Part shown: piece after piece, positions 12,101 to 22,500 of the stretch
How the letters are laid out: the number at the start of each line of letters is the position of its first letter
Numbering within the stretch: position 1 is the stretch's first letter
From: Spirodela intermedia
Taxonomy: Eukaryota > Streptophyta > Magnoliopsida > Alismatales > Araceae
Direction: 5' to 3'
Assembly (NCBI GenBank): GCA_902729315.2
Contig: LR746268.1
Span: 7,547,501-7,611,500 of the forward strand
DNA: 64,000 nucleotides
Notes under the pieces: generated by a model
Databases searched by the model: none
Told to the model about the DNA's origin: nothing
What the model saw: only the letters and a program-made list of their open reading frames with translations
Made by a program: the position numbers and the translations under genes

Positions 12101-15100
12101 TAAGAATATGAACAACTAAACAAAGATCCCCTTCAGAAATATGGGAAGTATGAACCCTGCTTTAATCTATTTAGGATTGTACAGCTACAGGAAACCAGAT
12201 GATGATTCCATTACAAAGAATTTTAGGGGACAATTATTGTTGATGCATTGCCGGACAAATTCATGCATAACCAGAGCACTCTGCTCCAAATTACCAGGTT
12301 TGAACCAGAACATACTGAAGCACAGTAAAATACCCACTCCTTATGCTTTTAGTCTACAGAATGGCGGCCAAGTTCAGCCTTTATGTACCGCAAGTAAATT
12401 TATATTCTGAAACAACATAAATGTCATCTAGGACAGGATAATATGCTAAGTGCAGTAAATGTGTTGTCAATTCAGTTCTCCATTGGACATTTCTTCAATC
12501 ATGGCACACTGAAACGATCATCAATGCTGTTATGGGACAGGGATCAAATAATACAAGAAACTTTTCTTCTTACAACATCTGTCCGGAGCACAGTTAATAA
12601 AAAAAAGCATTGCCTCCTGTTGGAAGTTTTAGGTCGTATAGAAATAGTGCAATTAGTTGAGGGTGTTTTGGCAAAAGTTGTGTATTGTTACTCCCTATAT
12701 AATGGGTGTTAGAGTTAAATGAATCTTTAGGCGGTTTCCGCCATTCTCCCCTCCGTCCTTTGTCACGAGGTTTTTTCTCTATTTTCAACATGGCATCAGA
12801 GCGGGTTCGTTCCGCTAGGTTTCGTCGGCTCTGTCCAACGTCTGTTGTCTGGGGGAGCGTCATCCCCGCCACCACTGGAGTCCGGTGGTATCCAGCGTCT
12901 TCTTTCTGCTGCTGTCGCCTCAGTTTGATGTAAGTTCTACCTGGCGTTTCTTGCATGGGGGAGAACCGATGCAACCATCACTGGCATCTGGCGACATACA
13001 GGTTACAGATTACGGTTTCAAACCCCTCTTTGTCTGGCGAGGCCTTCCGCCTCTGCCGAGTATCTTTCCGACGAGGCACTCCACCTCTGCCGAGTGTCTT
13101 TCCGGCAAGACCTTCTGCCTCTGCTGAGTTTTTTTCTGGCATTATATTGATGCACTTATTGCGCCATGGAGGCATCTTATCTTTCCGCCATTTATAGGCG
13201 TGATATCCTGCCATTTCGAGCAGGTTTATTTCCGCCATTTAGAGCGGTTCTACTTCTGTCAGTCCTCTAGTCTAGGACAACGAGTCCACTGAGATCTCCT
13301 CTTCCGGCGAGGTTCTCTGCCGGTGAGGCAGTTCTACGACGAGAGAGCACTGATCTTCATCCGTCATTTGACAGTATATTTGAGTTCATCAATAGTAGGT
13401 TCATCAATAACATCTTCAAATTCATTGGCGTCATTTCTGTCTGCAGCAAGCCTTCTGTCTAGAGGCTGAAATATCTAGGTCCATTACCGTCGTTTTCACC
13501 TCATCAGCATTTTATGAGAGGTAAAATCAATCTCTTATCCACGCTTGTCTCAATCCAGTGTCGTACTCCGTCCTCCTCAGTCCGTCTCCCTCTATTCAAC
13601 ATCAGTTCTATGTCTTCTAGTCTGGTGACCAAAGTTCTCCACAGTTTACATTGCTACAGTCCATGTTGTCTAGTGCTATCTGCTCACCTCTGCATTCGTC
13701 GAAATGGTCTTCACCTTCCAATTCCTCCGTGAGTTCATTACTCGATCGGTGGGAGGGGTGCCTAGCCTGCACCTCTCCTGAGAGCTAAGCCCCATCATCA
13801 CATCAATCGTCATAGCTGAGAGCCTTTGCATCGGATCTTGACACTATGCAAATCTATAAGCAGAGGGATACTCTCCGCATGCATGGTGCCACCCTGTCAA
13901 CTACCTCATGACTCCAAGGCAGGCTCTACAGCCCTGGGACATAGTGAGCATCATGATCAAGTCACAGGTGTTTGGTGCTATCATATTCATGGTGAGCTGT
14001 CTTTGAGGCATGACAACATCAGAGGAGCCAAAGGTGTCAGCGAATCCACAACCTTAGTGGCAGTCATCTGTGATTACCATCGAAGAGAGAGTTGCTGCGA
14101 CAACAGATCTTTGTCATCGCCAACAAGTGAATGTTCAGAGGGCAATATTTTGTTGTCATCACCAATTTAGTCAAGATGAATTTTTCAAAGTTCATCCTGA
14201 AGGGGAGTGTTGGAAGATTTAGGTCGTAGAGAAATATTTAATTAGTTGAGGGTGTTTTAGCAAAAGTTGTGTATTGTTACTCCCTATATAATAGAGGTTA
14301 GAGTTGAATGAATTTTGAGGCGGTTTTCGCTGTTCTCCCCTCCGTCCTTCATGATGAGGTTTTTTCTCCATTTCCAACACCTCCATGGCACATCAATGAT
14401 TTTATATTTTAAAGAAACAATGTATGCTAAAAGTGAATGCCAAATATCATCTGTAAAGAATTTAAAGGATATCTGTGTTAAGAAATCTAGCTAAAATAAA
14501 CAATCAAAAGAAAAATAATTTCTCAGCTAGAAAATGGAAAAGGTAATAAATTAAATCTTCATGAAGATGGAAAAAAATGTTTTTAAAAAAGAGAAAAGAC
14601 AGAAAATCAGTTTTTTTTTTCTTATTTTCTTGTTTTGAAGAATTATAAGATCGACCATGTGTCATCGCTCCAAACTATTGATTTCTTGCATATTAAATAA
14701 TCAAGGCATAGGGTTTGAGGTAAATACCTCGTCGTCTCCATGTTGGGGTTCCAATCCAGAGAAATCTACACTACGATAATCAACACGTGCAGGAGTTCCA
14801 GTCTTCAATCGATCAGTTTCAAAGCCCAGTTGTTGTAAGTTCTCAGTTAGTCCATGAGATGCCGATTCACCAGCCCTTCCTGCTGGCATAGATGTTCTAC
14901 CAACCCAAATTTTCCCACTCATAAATGTACCAGTTGTGAGAACAACAGAAGGTGCATAGAAGTTCATGCCAAAGAATGTACAAACTCCTTCCACGTTGTC
15001 ATTCTTCCCCACCAAAACCTCTGTTACCATAGCCTCTCTTATGAAAAGGTTCGGGGTGCTGATGTAGTGACAGTAAGTTAAAAAAATGTACAAAAGTCAT

Positions 15101-18100
15101 GCAAAAAATTAACAAGGATTGAAATGAAAGAAGATGAGCAAAAAATAAGGCAAAAAATTTTCCATGCAAGAAGCCAGGATGAACCAACCAATCACCACCT
15201 CTGAGAAACAAAAATTGCCTCTGTCACGCTGTGTCTATCTGCCTCGCAATTGGGCTCCAAAAACTTGAAAAGTGTCTTCAACTTCGATTCTACCAATGGA
15301 TGTTTGACATCATTGGCTGATAGCTGATCAGGATCACTAAAAAGATTCTATGGATAGCTGGATAAAAAGTTTGAAACTAGAGAGCGTGTGGAAGATTGAA
15401 GAATACTACTAGTATCACTCCCTGGTCCAGAATCTTTTTAAGCGGATTCATCTTTGGTCACTATGTTCTGTACTCAGGTTCACTTGGAAAAGAACTGTGC
15501 TAAAGTTTACATATATTTCTACCTTTCATTGCTTGATGAACAAACTCAAACAGTTACCCTTGACCAAATCTCTTTTCCAGTCCAAATGCACCCTGAATTA
15601 GTCATATGAGACAAAATGGCTGATACCAATACCAAGCTCCATTCTACCCTTCAACTAATACACAGCCAGAACTCTGGAACCGCCCAAGCTTAACAAAAAA
15701 AGAAAAAAACAATGACCAGGGATGTTAATCATTACGAAGAACAATGCAAATTGTGTCGTGCTTCTCCAATTGGGATGGTACAAAACGAAATGCAGCTCCA
15801 TTCAGAGTACTTCTTTATCACAGAAACTAATACCAGAGTGCTTGATGAACTGATTGCAGGCAATGAATTCACGGCACAGAAACTCGTGAATACTCTATGC
15901 AGAAAGTCAATATAGCAATGCAGCGATGACAGAAAATGAAGACGAAATGAATAGGTGGAAGATGGTAACCTTTCAACAATTTTTTTCATTTCCATGGCAT
16001 ATTCTCTTTTATCAGTCTGTGCACGCAAAGCCCGGACAGCGGGACCCTTTGATAGGTTCAAGACCCGTTTTTGTAAGTAACATCTGCAGAATAAAGAGCA
16101 ATGGTTAGACAAAGCGGCAAATGATAAATCACAAAGGCAAAAAAAAAATCTTGATCTTCACTTGAACCACTAACGCTCCAAAGGAACATTGTTCTTCTGA
16201 TCTAAAATAACAATAAGTTCACATAAAATAGAACCAGATTATTACGTGTACTTTCAAGGTGATGCCCAGCCAAAACGTGCATGACAAAGGACTATAGGAG
16301 GGCAAGGCCTTCAGATGACTAGCCAAGCAGTCCTAAAAGGTGATCAGATTGGACGTCTTAGTCCATTAACAGTTCCTGTTTATCAAATAACGGCTCTCAA
16401 ACGATGCCCACTCAGGTAATTCACCTAATACGTGAGGAAGTGTTGCCAAATCTACAATAAACAGCAGCCAAAAAAACAGCCACGAGTATATGAAACAAAA
16501 GCAAATGAAGATTCTAATGTTCGACCTGTCAGCCATTTTGCCTATTTCACCACCAAGAGCGTCCACCTCATGCACCAGTTGAGACTTTGCAGGGCCACCA
16601 ACAGCTGGATTGCAAGGCTGTACAAGAAAAGCGAATAATTTTATAAAAACCCATTGGATTGGAATTTTTGACACGCGTTAGATTGGTCATCGCCCACTAC
16701 TAGTGGAAACATCTTAGTGAACATAGATTAGTGCATCTTTAAATGTCAAAAAATTGAAGTGCATTGAAGGCTGGCAGCTGAGCTTGTTGTTTGAATAGTC
16801 TCAACCAAAAAGGAACTATTTTCAGTTATAAATACGCCAACTTTAAGGATTATTCACGTTTTGAGTTTCCTAAATTACGTCAGGATCAAGAACTCTGCCA
16901 ATGTTACAAAAGGTGCATAGAGAATACTCGGTCTTTGAACTTCCATATCCTAAAAACGAAACCCAGAGAACTGCGATGAGAATTCTTGCTGATGATAACG
17001 ATCATAACTAGGATCCCAAAGTTTCGAGCCCATTATACATTTCTTGAATTATTCTTAGTGACAGGAGTTGTATTCTTATACAAAGAAGTCAATTAATTTT
17101 TTATAAGATAAAAAAGAAACCTGCCATGCGATACGATCAAGGTTGAGGGTAAGAAGAAGAGTCTTTGCACCAAGTCGAGCAGAGGCAAGTGCTGCTTCAC
17201 AACCTGCATGTCCTCCTCCTACCACAATGACATCATAAGATGCATCCACGTCTACACCATGGATTTTCCGATCTGTCATATCAGAAGTAGAAAATCGTTG
17301 GTACCAATATTTTGATCAATAAAAACTTTCAAAAGACCCTTAACAAATAGATTGAGAAAATATAATGCTCCAACGTATAAAATTGTGGATCATATGATAG
17401 AGGAGAAGAACTAGCAATGAAGGCAGTGAAAAATTGTTGAGGATTAGTAATTATCACAACTTTGGTCATGTGCTATGGTATTCTCCATGGGAGGCTACGT
17501 GCCAGTTTGATAGAGGTTGTGCCTCCTCCCTAAAGAGGACCGCGTCCAGCTGACTAGTATATATCTAGCAGCGGAAGCCAAACTGTGGTGGAGGACGAGT
17601 TGCACACCTCCATCAACTCATGGAGTGAGTTCGTTCATGAGCTAATGGAGCTGTTCCGGCCCACCAACAGCCCATTGACCACTGGGTGATCTGTTTAGTT
17701 TGAGACCCGATTACTGCTATCCCAAATTTCAATTAGCCATCACATCTCTCTACTAAATCTATCCAAAATACATCAAAGTCTTCATTCCACTCTTCATTCA
17801 GCTCTCCGATATTCGTCGAGGAACGCGGCTTCAATACGAAATGAAAAACAGAGTTTCTATCGAGAAAATTATAATGTAACAAGGGTGCATCTTCGAAGAT
17901 GCCGTAATTTTCAAAAACTTCGATCGAAACTGAATTTATTCGAGTACATTATTTTGTAAAATTGAAAGGCGTTCGAAAGAAGAATAATTATTTTATCGAG
18001 CGCCCGAAAATAATTATTCGAGACAGCCACCCTTGGAAACCCTGTAACACAAGCGCTCGATAAAATAACTTATAGGTAGGAATTTTTTAAAGAATTAACA

Positions 18101-18348
18101 TGGGAAAATAGCGCACTCCTTAAATAAATAAGAAAGTAAGTTTCAATGGCGCACTCCTTAATACCTGGAGCGATGGAAGAATATACAACTCTACATCTTC
18201 GGCGGAGCGGTCTCCGCGTCGGGAAGAAGCTTTCACTGGAACTCTGAATCTTCTTCGCCGATGGAAACCATGGTAGAGGCCCGCGGTGGAAACAAGGAAC
18301 GGAGAGCAACCGATGCGTCAGGCGCGGCAGACGTGCTGCAGCCGCCAT
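6104..18348 (-). CDS. Organellar MnmG/GidA: tRNA uridine-5-carboxymethylaminomethyl modification enzyme
   Basis: FAD-dependent enzyme which, in bacteria with the GTPase MnmE, builds the 5-aminomethyl-type modification of wobble U34 in tRNA; plant homologues are nuclear-encoded and predicted organellar. Exons on the minus strand (5' to 3'): 18165-18348, 17121-17272, 16526-16617, 15970-16083, 14728-15058, 11900-12079, 10212-10292, 9085-9303, 8351-8493, 7240-7406, 6889-7106, 6673-6765, 6104-6307. They total 725 codons plus stop with all phases consistent. The first ~60 residues are an Arg-rich presequence. The FAD Rossmann motif GGGHAG is near residues 80-85. GidA signatures follow: [64 protein letters not shown] and [16 protein letters not shown]. 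The C-terminal helical part ([19 protein letters not shown]) is the MnmE-contact region in bacterial homologues. The start is the first Met of the presequence. Plastid versus mitochondrial targeting is undecided. Intron 5 carries an LTR element. Confidence 0.95.
12618..12790 (+). repeat. Left LTR
   Basis: Terminal repeat of the intronic element, TGTTGG...TTCAACA, 173 bp. It contains a TATA-like CCCTATATAAT at about 12694-12704 that may serve as its promoter, and a shared CCGTCC block near its 3' end. Confidence 0.93.
12791..12805 (+). other. Retroelement primer-binding site
   Basis: TGGCATCAGAGCGGG immediately downstream of the left LTR. It resembles the initiator-Met tRNA complement used by many plant copia elements (TGGTATCAGAGC). 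Confidence 0.85.
13038..13139 (+). repeat. Three degenerate 34-bp tandem repeats inside the retroelement
   Basis: Units at 13038-13071, 13072-13105 and 13106-13139 share the core CCTCTGCCGAGTnTCTTTCC with drift in the third copy. They are GC-rich compared with the surrounding intron and lie in the untranslated leader-like part of the element. No function is known to me. Confidence 0.8.
14208..14379 (+). repeat. Right LTR
   Basis: 172-bp direct copy of the left LTR with the same TGTTGG/CAACA ends. Preceded by the polypurine tract and followed by the second CCTCC target-site copy. Confidence 0.93.
17982..18067. repeat. Overlapping inverted repeats in MnmG intron 1
   Basis: Two perfect stems share one arm. 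A 13-bp pair (17982-17994 with 18007-18019, core AATAATTATTTT) has a 12-base loop. A 15-bp pair (17989-18003 with 18053-18067, TATTTTATCGAGCGC) has a ~49-base loop. Only one can form at a time in RNA. They could be remnants of a small inverted-repeat element, but I see no target duplication. Confidence 0.75.
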
Positions 18349-19534
18349 CGGTACGAATCAAAGGCGATGGAGGAGAGCCTCGTCTGATTTTAATCTCCCC
18401 CGCGCTGATAATACCCAGCAGAGGATAGATAGTCTGGAAGGAGAGTTGCCCGTTGCTCAAAATTTCCCCTATATGTCTCTTTAAAAATTTAGATACAATA
18501 TTACGCCATCTGATTATTTATATTTATGTTTATAGACCATTTCTGATTTAATATTTTCTCGTTTGATACTTTCGTTGTTTACTTTATACCCCTACTAATA
18601 AGAACTCTCATTAGCGTCACGCGAACGACGAAGGGTTGTAAGTGCCACCTTACTCCATCGTAGGAGAAAGGACCTACTCGATAGCATTTTCGTATTTAAA
18701 AATTATCATATTATTATTTAACGTTGAATATACATGATATATTTATAAATATATAAATATATGTTCTGGTTGAAAATATTAATTTTAGTTTTATTTTCAA
18801 TTTACTATTTTTATTGGAAATCATATTCTTGTGAATTTTACATGTGGGTGATAAATGCGTTAGTACGAAGGTAATATCTACAAAGCCAACCTAACATTCG
18901 CATTAAATATTTGTTGGTAGTTGTAACCAAGACCAATTTAAATGTTCGCTATTTTCGATTAAATCGTAAATAACTAATTTTTATTAAAATCAGAAATACG
19001 TAAAAATCAGAACGAGCCTGGTGGTGCCGCTATTTAAGTCATATATATATATATAATCTATGCCCAACAAATGAGGAATAAAAAATGAGAATAGCAAGCC
19101 GGCGTGGAATCCTAAATATGGTTATTTATTTATGAAAGGAATTTGGTTCCATCTGAAAAGAAAGGTCAATTAGGGGTAAAATGAACGTTCTGCCACGTGG
19201 ACATTCATTAGTTGGACACGTGGCTATTTGGACTTTGCGAAGCAAACACTCGGGACCAAACATCACAGAATCGACGTGGATAACAAAATCGGAGCCCGTC
19301 AGTGCCCCGATTTCGGGTCGTTTGGAACCGGCAGCGAGAATTCTGAGAATCGGAATCCACACTACCGCCAAACGCCACCGTAGATTCGAACCTTCCTCCG
19401 CGAAAGTATCCCCGATAAATTCAGGAGCGAGCGGGAAACTTTCCACTTTTAACTGGTGATCGCCGACGAGGAGTTCCATCGGGTGGCCGCGTGGAGCGGG
19501 GAGAGGACGCGGAAGGGGAGGAGAGTGATCGACG
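18349..19534. promoter_or_regulatory. Divergent promoter region of MnmG (-) and CHR24 (+) with paired G-boxes
   Basis: 1.19 kb between two divergent start codons, AT-rich in the middle (18480-19130) with a short (AT)n near 19047. Two CACGTG G-boxes at 19194-19199 and 19217-19222 lie 23 bp apart, about 320 bp upstream of the CHR24 ATG. G-boxes bind plant bZIP and bHLH factors. No other gene is visible here. Confidence 0.6.
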
Positions 19535-22500
19535 ATGGCGGAGAAGAAGCCTCTCAGTCTGAATGAGAGGAATAATCGCCTTCTGCAGGGGCTGTCTCAG
19601 AGCCGAAGTAGCAAACCTCCTCGTCCGGGTAGAAACTCGCGTATTCCTTGCCGCCCTCACTTCCTCCCGTTTTCTTTCCGACACACTGACACTGTTATTT
19701 GATCTGCTTAGAGGAAAAATCTCGTAAGGTCAAATTGGAGGGACGGCGACGACTGTGCAAAGTATCGACCGAGACGCAGGACGAGGTTGCTGAGGACTGC
19801 TGGTTCGATTCTCCGCCAAGAGAGGAGAAGAAAGAGGAGGGCGAAGAGCAGATACGTGACATCCTGGATGACCTCACGTTTAGACTGGAATGCCTGTCCG
19901 TCGGGAAGACGAGGACCGTTAGTCATGAACCTCGCCGCGAGGCAGAACGGGAACCTGAACCCGAACCCGAGGAGTTTGGAAGCGCCAACTCCTCGTTGTC
20001 ACCTGCTTTTCTCTTGTGTGACTCCGACGCAGAGGGAGACACGGGTAGAGAGGACGATCAGGGCAGAAAAGCAGAGGTGCCCTCCGGTGTAGGTAATTAT
20101 TGGGACCCCGAGCGTTCTTTTGATGAGGATGAATGCTCGATCTTGGGGATAAGCCGAAAATCGCCCACAAGTGCCGGGGGGAACGTTAACGTGAACGGAG
20201 AAGCTGTTGGCACAGGGAACATCGAGAGTTTATGCAAAAGCGGGGATGAAGATGCCAGTGTGGCGGAGGTTCTCGATGGTGGGTATGCTGAAAGTTCTGG
20301 TCGAGATGCATGTGGGGATTCGATCACTTTACATGGAAGCGGTAGCAACAAGTCATTGACTTATACTCTTCCCGATAAGATTGCCAAAATTCTTTATCCG
20401 CACCAGCTCGATGGGATAAGGTGGTTGTGGTCTCTTCACTGTGGAGGCACCGGAGGCATTCTAGGTGATGACATGGGCCTGGGGAAAACTATGCAGGTAA
20501 AAAAACGCAAGTTCATCATCAACGTCTTTGTCCATTCATACTTTTTGGAAATTATGCATTTTTCTAATCAGCACATTAATCATATATTATGCGGGCAATA
20601 TTTTATTTTAGTGTCTCTTTCTGTTACTGGGATGTAATGTCCTATTTACCAAATGCACACCGACATTACTGGAGCAATTAATCCGATTTTTATTTTTTGT
20701 CACAATTCCGATGGATCTCCTTAACAAACTGGGCTAACATGTAGTCGGAGTTTTTTCTTCCCCCTGAATTAAAGGGCTTTTGTATAAATTTATGTTCGAG
20801 GAAGCCGTGTCAACATAGTCAGTGGTTCATTCTGAGGCCTTTGTGTGCGAGAACTGGAAAAAGTTGTTTCATCATCGATTTAACATTGATGGTGTCGAAA
20901 TGTTGATATGTGATACAATAAGATGGTATTGCAGGCAAAGTTTGGTGACTCGCCTAAGCGAGCTTAGTGGCATTATCTCACTCATTTGACACATAGTGCA
21001 TTAGGTTTGATGGAACATAGGCTTTGTTAATCACTAATTTATTCTTGTGAATATAAGTAATCAAGCGATCAGCAAGGGATGCTCTATCATGTCTGGAATT
21101 AAATGCGTGCATGGTATGACGAGTGGATGAAAGAATATATAGCACTCTATCATGAGAGCCTATTATAAACTCTTACTCTTAGAAAACCTGTTTTTAAACA
21201 GTTTCTTATGGGTTTTTTCAAATAAGATAGTTTGACAGTAATTTGAGGAAAGCGATTCTTTACTGAATACATTTATTGTTGTTTAGTGAATTATGTCGTA
21301 CTATATCTGCTTGTTAGTAGATGTTTCACTGTGACAAATAGCCAAGCTCTAGTTCCAAGCAGAACGTGAAGGCATAATGTAATAGCCCATAAGACTTTTC
21401 TTCAACTATCCATCAAGAGAGGGAGAGAGACGGAAGGAGAGGGGGAGGCAGAACTTTATGCCAATGAAGTACCAATGGTCACTTTTTTATGGTGGATAAA
21501 TGCAATTCTCTTTTTTTAGCTTAGACAAAAAAAACCAGGTTGCCAAGAGTGGGGGACTGGTTTTAGATGGTATGGTCAGGGTAGGATGGATTTTGGAAGA
21601 GCGGTAAAATATAAGGTTTTTAGGGCTACATGCCACCATGGATGTAAGGACAGGTGTTTGCTTGGGTCCTGTTCACCCAGCTATTTACATTTTCAGGTTC
21701 ATACTCGTGGGCAATTTACATAGCCCGAAGAGGGAGCAAAGGTGTGGCTAATCACTGGAACTCCATTTACAGTGGCTTTTTTTTCTCAATAATGGGCCAA
21801 ACGAAGAAGGTCATTTGGGGAGCATCTACAACATATGGCGTGCTAGAGGATGACCTTGCATCTCCTCTCAAGAATAGGTGGTAAATGCAGCTGATCCTTC
21901 TGCGAGGGGACGTCCCCTTCCTCTCTCAGCCACTGCAGTGGTTGAGGAGATAACTGATTCCTGTAAATTCATTAGGGTACCCTTTAAGGGCTTTAAAAGA
22001 AAGGGAGAGCTGTTTAAAAGTCACTGGGAAGAGGAAGTTAGAGGCTCTTTGGAACATTATGGCTGTAAGGGTATTTATGGGATGGGGCCTTATGGTCAAG
22101 AATTTCATTGGTTTTTTTTATCTTGTCGTCTTTGCTATTTACAGTAGTTACTAGCGTTTATAAGTTTCTGCGCTTGTCTGCAATGCAAAGAATGATTGAG
22201 TTTTGGCTTTTAGCTCGTTGTATTGCATTTACTGTAGACAGATTGCCTGTATATTGATTAGTGGATCTTCTTCTCAGATGTCTTCCTTCATTGCTGGACT
22301 CTTCCATTCACATTTGATCAAGAGGGTATTGATAGTGGCACCTAAAACTCTTCTTTCCCATTGGGCCAGAGAGCTATCTGTCGTGGGACTAGCAGATAAG
22401 ACCAAAGAGTTAGGGTTCCTCACTTTACTTTTCTGTTTGTAGTATGACGTTTTCCTCCTCATATTTTTAAAATTATTATTTTCTGAGGTATTGGTTATAA

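Larger units (their letters stand above)
12618..14379 (+). mobile_element. Non-autonomous LTR retrotransposon (TRIM/LARD-like, copia-type PBS) in MnmG intron 5
   Basis: A 1,762-bp element with a 173-bp left LTR (12618-12790) and a 172-bp right LTR (14208-14379). Both begin TGTTGGAAG and end CAACA. A primer-binding site, TGGCATCAGAGCGGG, follows the left LTR directly; it differs by one base in its first twelve from the common copia site complementary to initiator tRNA-Met. A purine tract GAAGGGGAG (14199-14207) precedes the right LTR. A perfect 5-bp target duplication CCTCC flanks it (12613-12617 and 14380-14384). The 1.4 kb interior has no gag, protease, integrase or reverse-transcriptase frame, so it must have been mobilised in trans. 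About 20 mismatches between the LTRs by eye suggest an old insertion. It lies antisense to the host gene. Confidence 0.93.

Noticed and set aside
19421-20351. Several minus-strand frames under CHR24 exons 1-2
   Set aside because: Arg/Ser-rich complements of acidic coding sequence, typical shadows.
20463-20496. DDMG instead of the textbook DEMG in the CHR24 Walker A region as a mutation
   Set aside because: DDMGLGKT is normal in the ERCC6L/CHR24 group, so it is not a defect.
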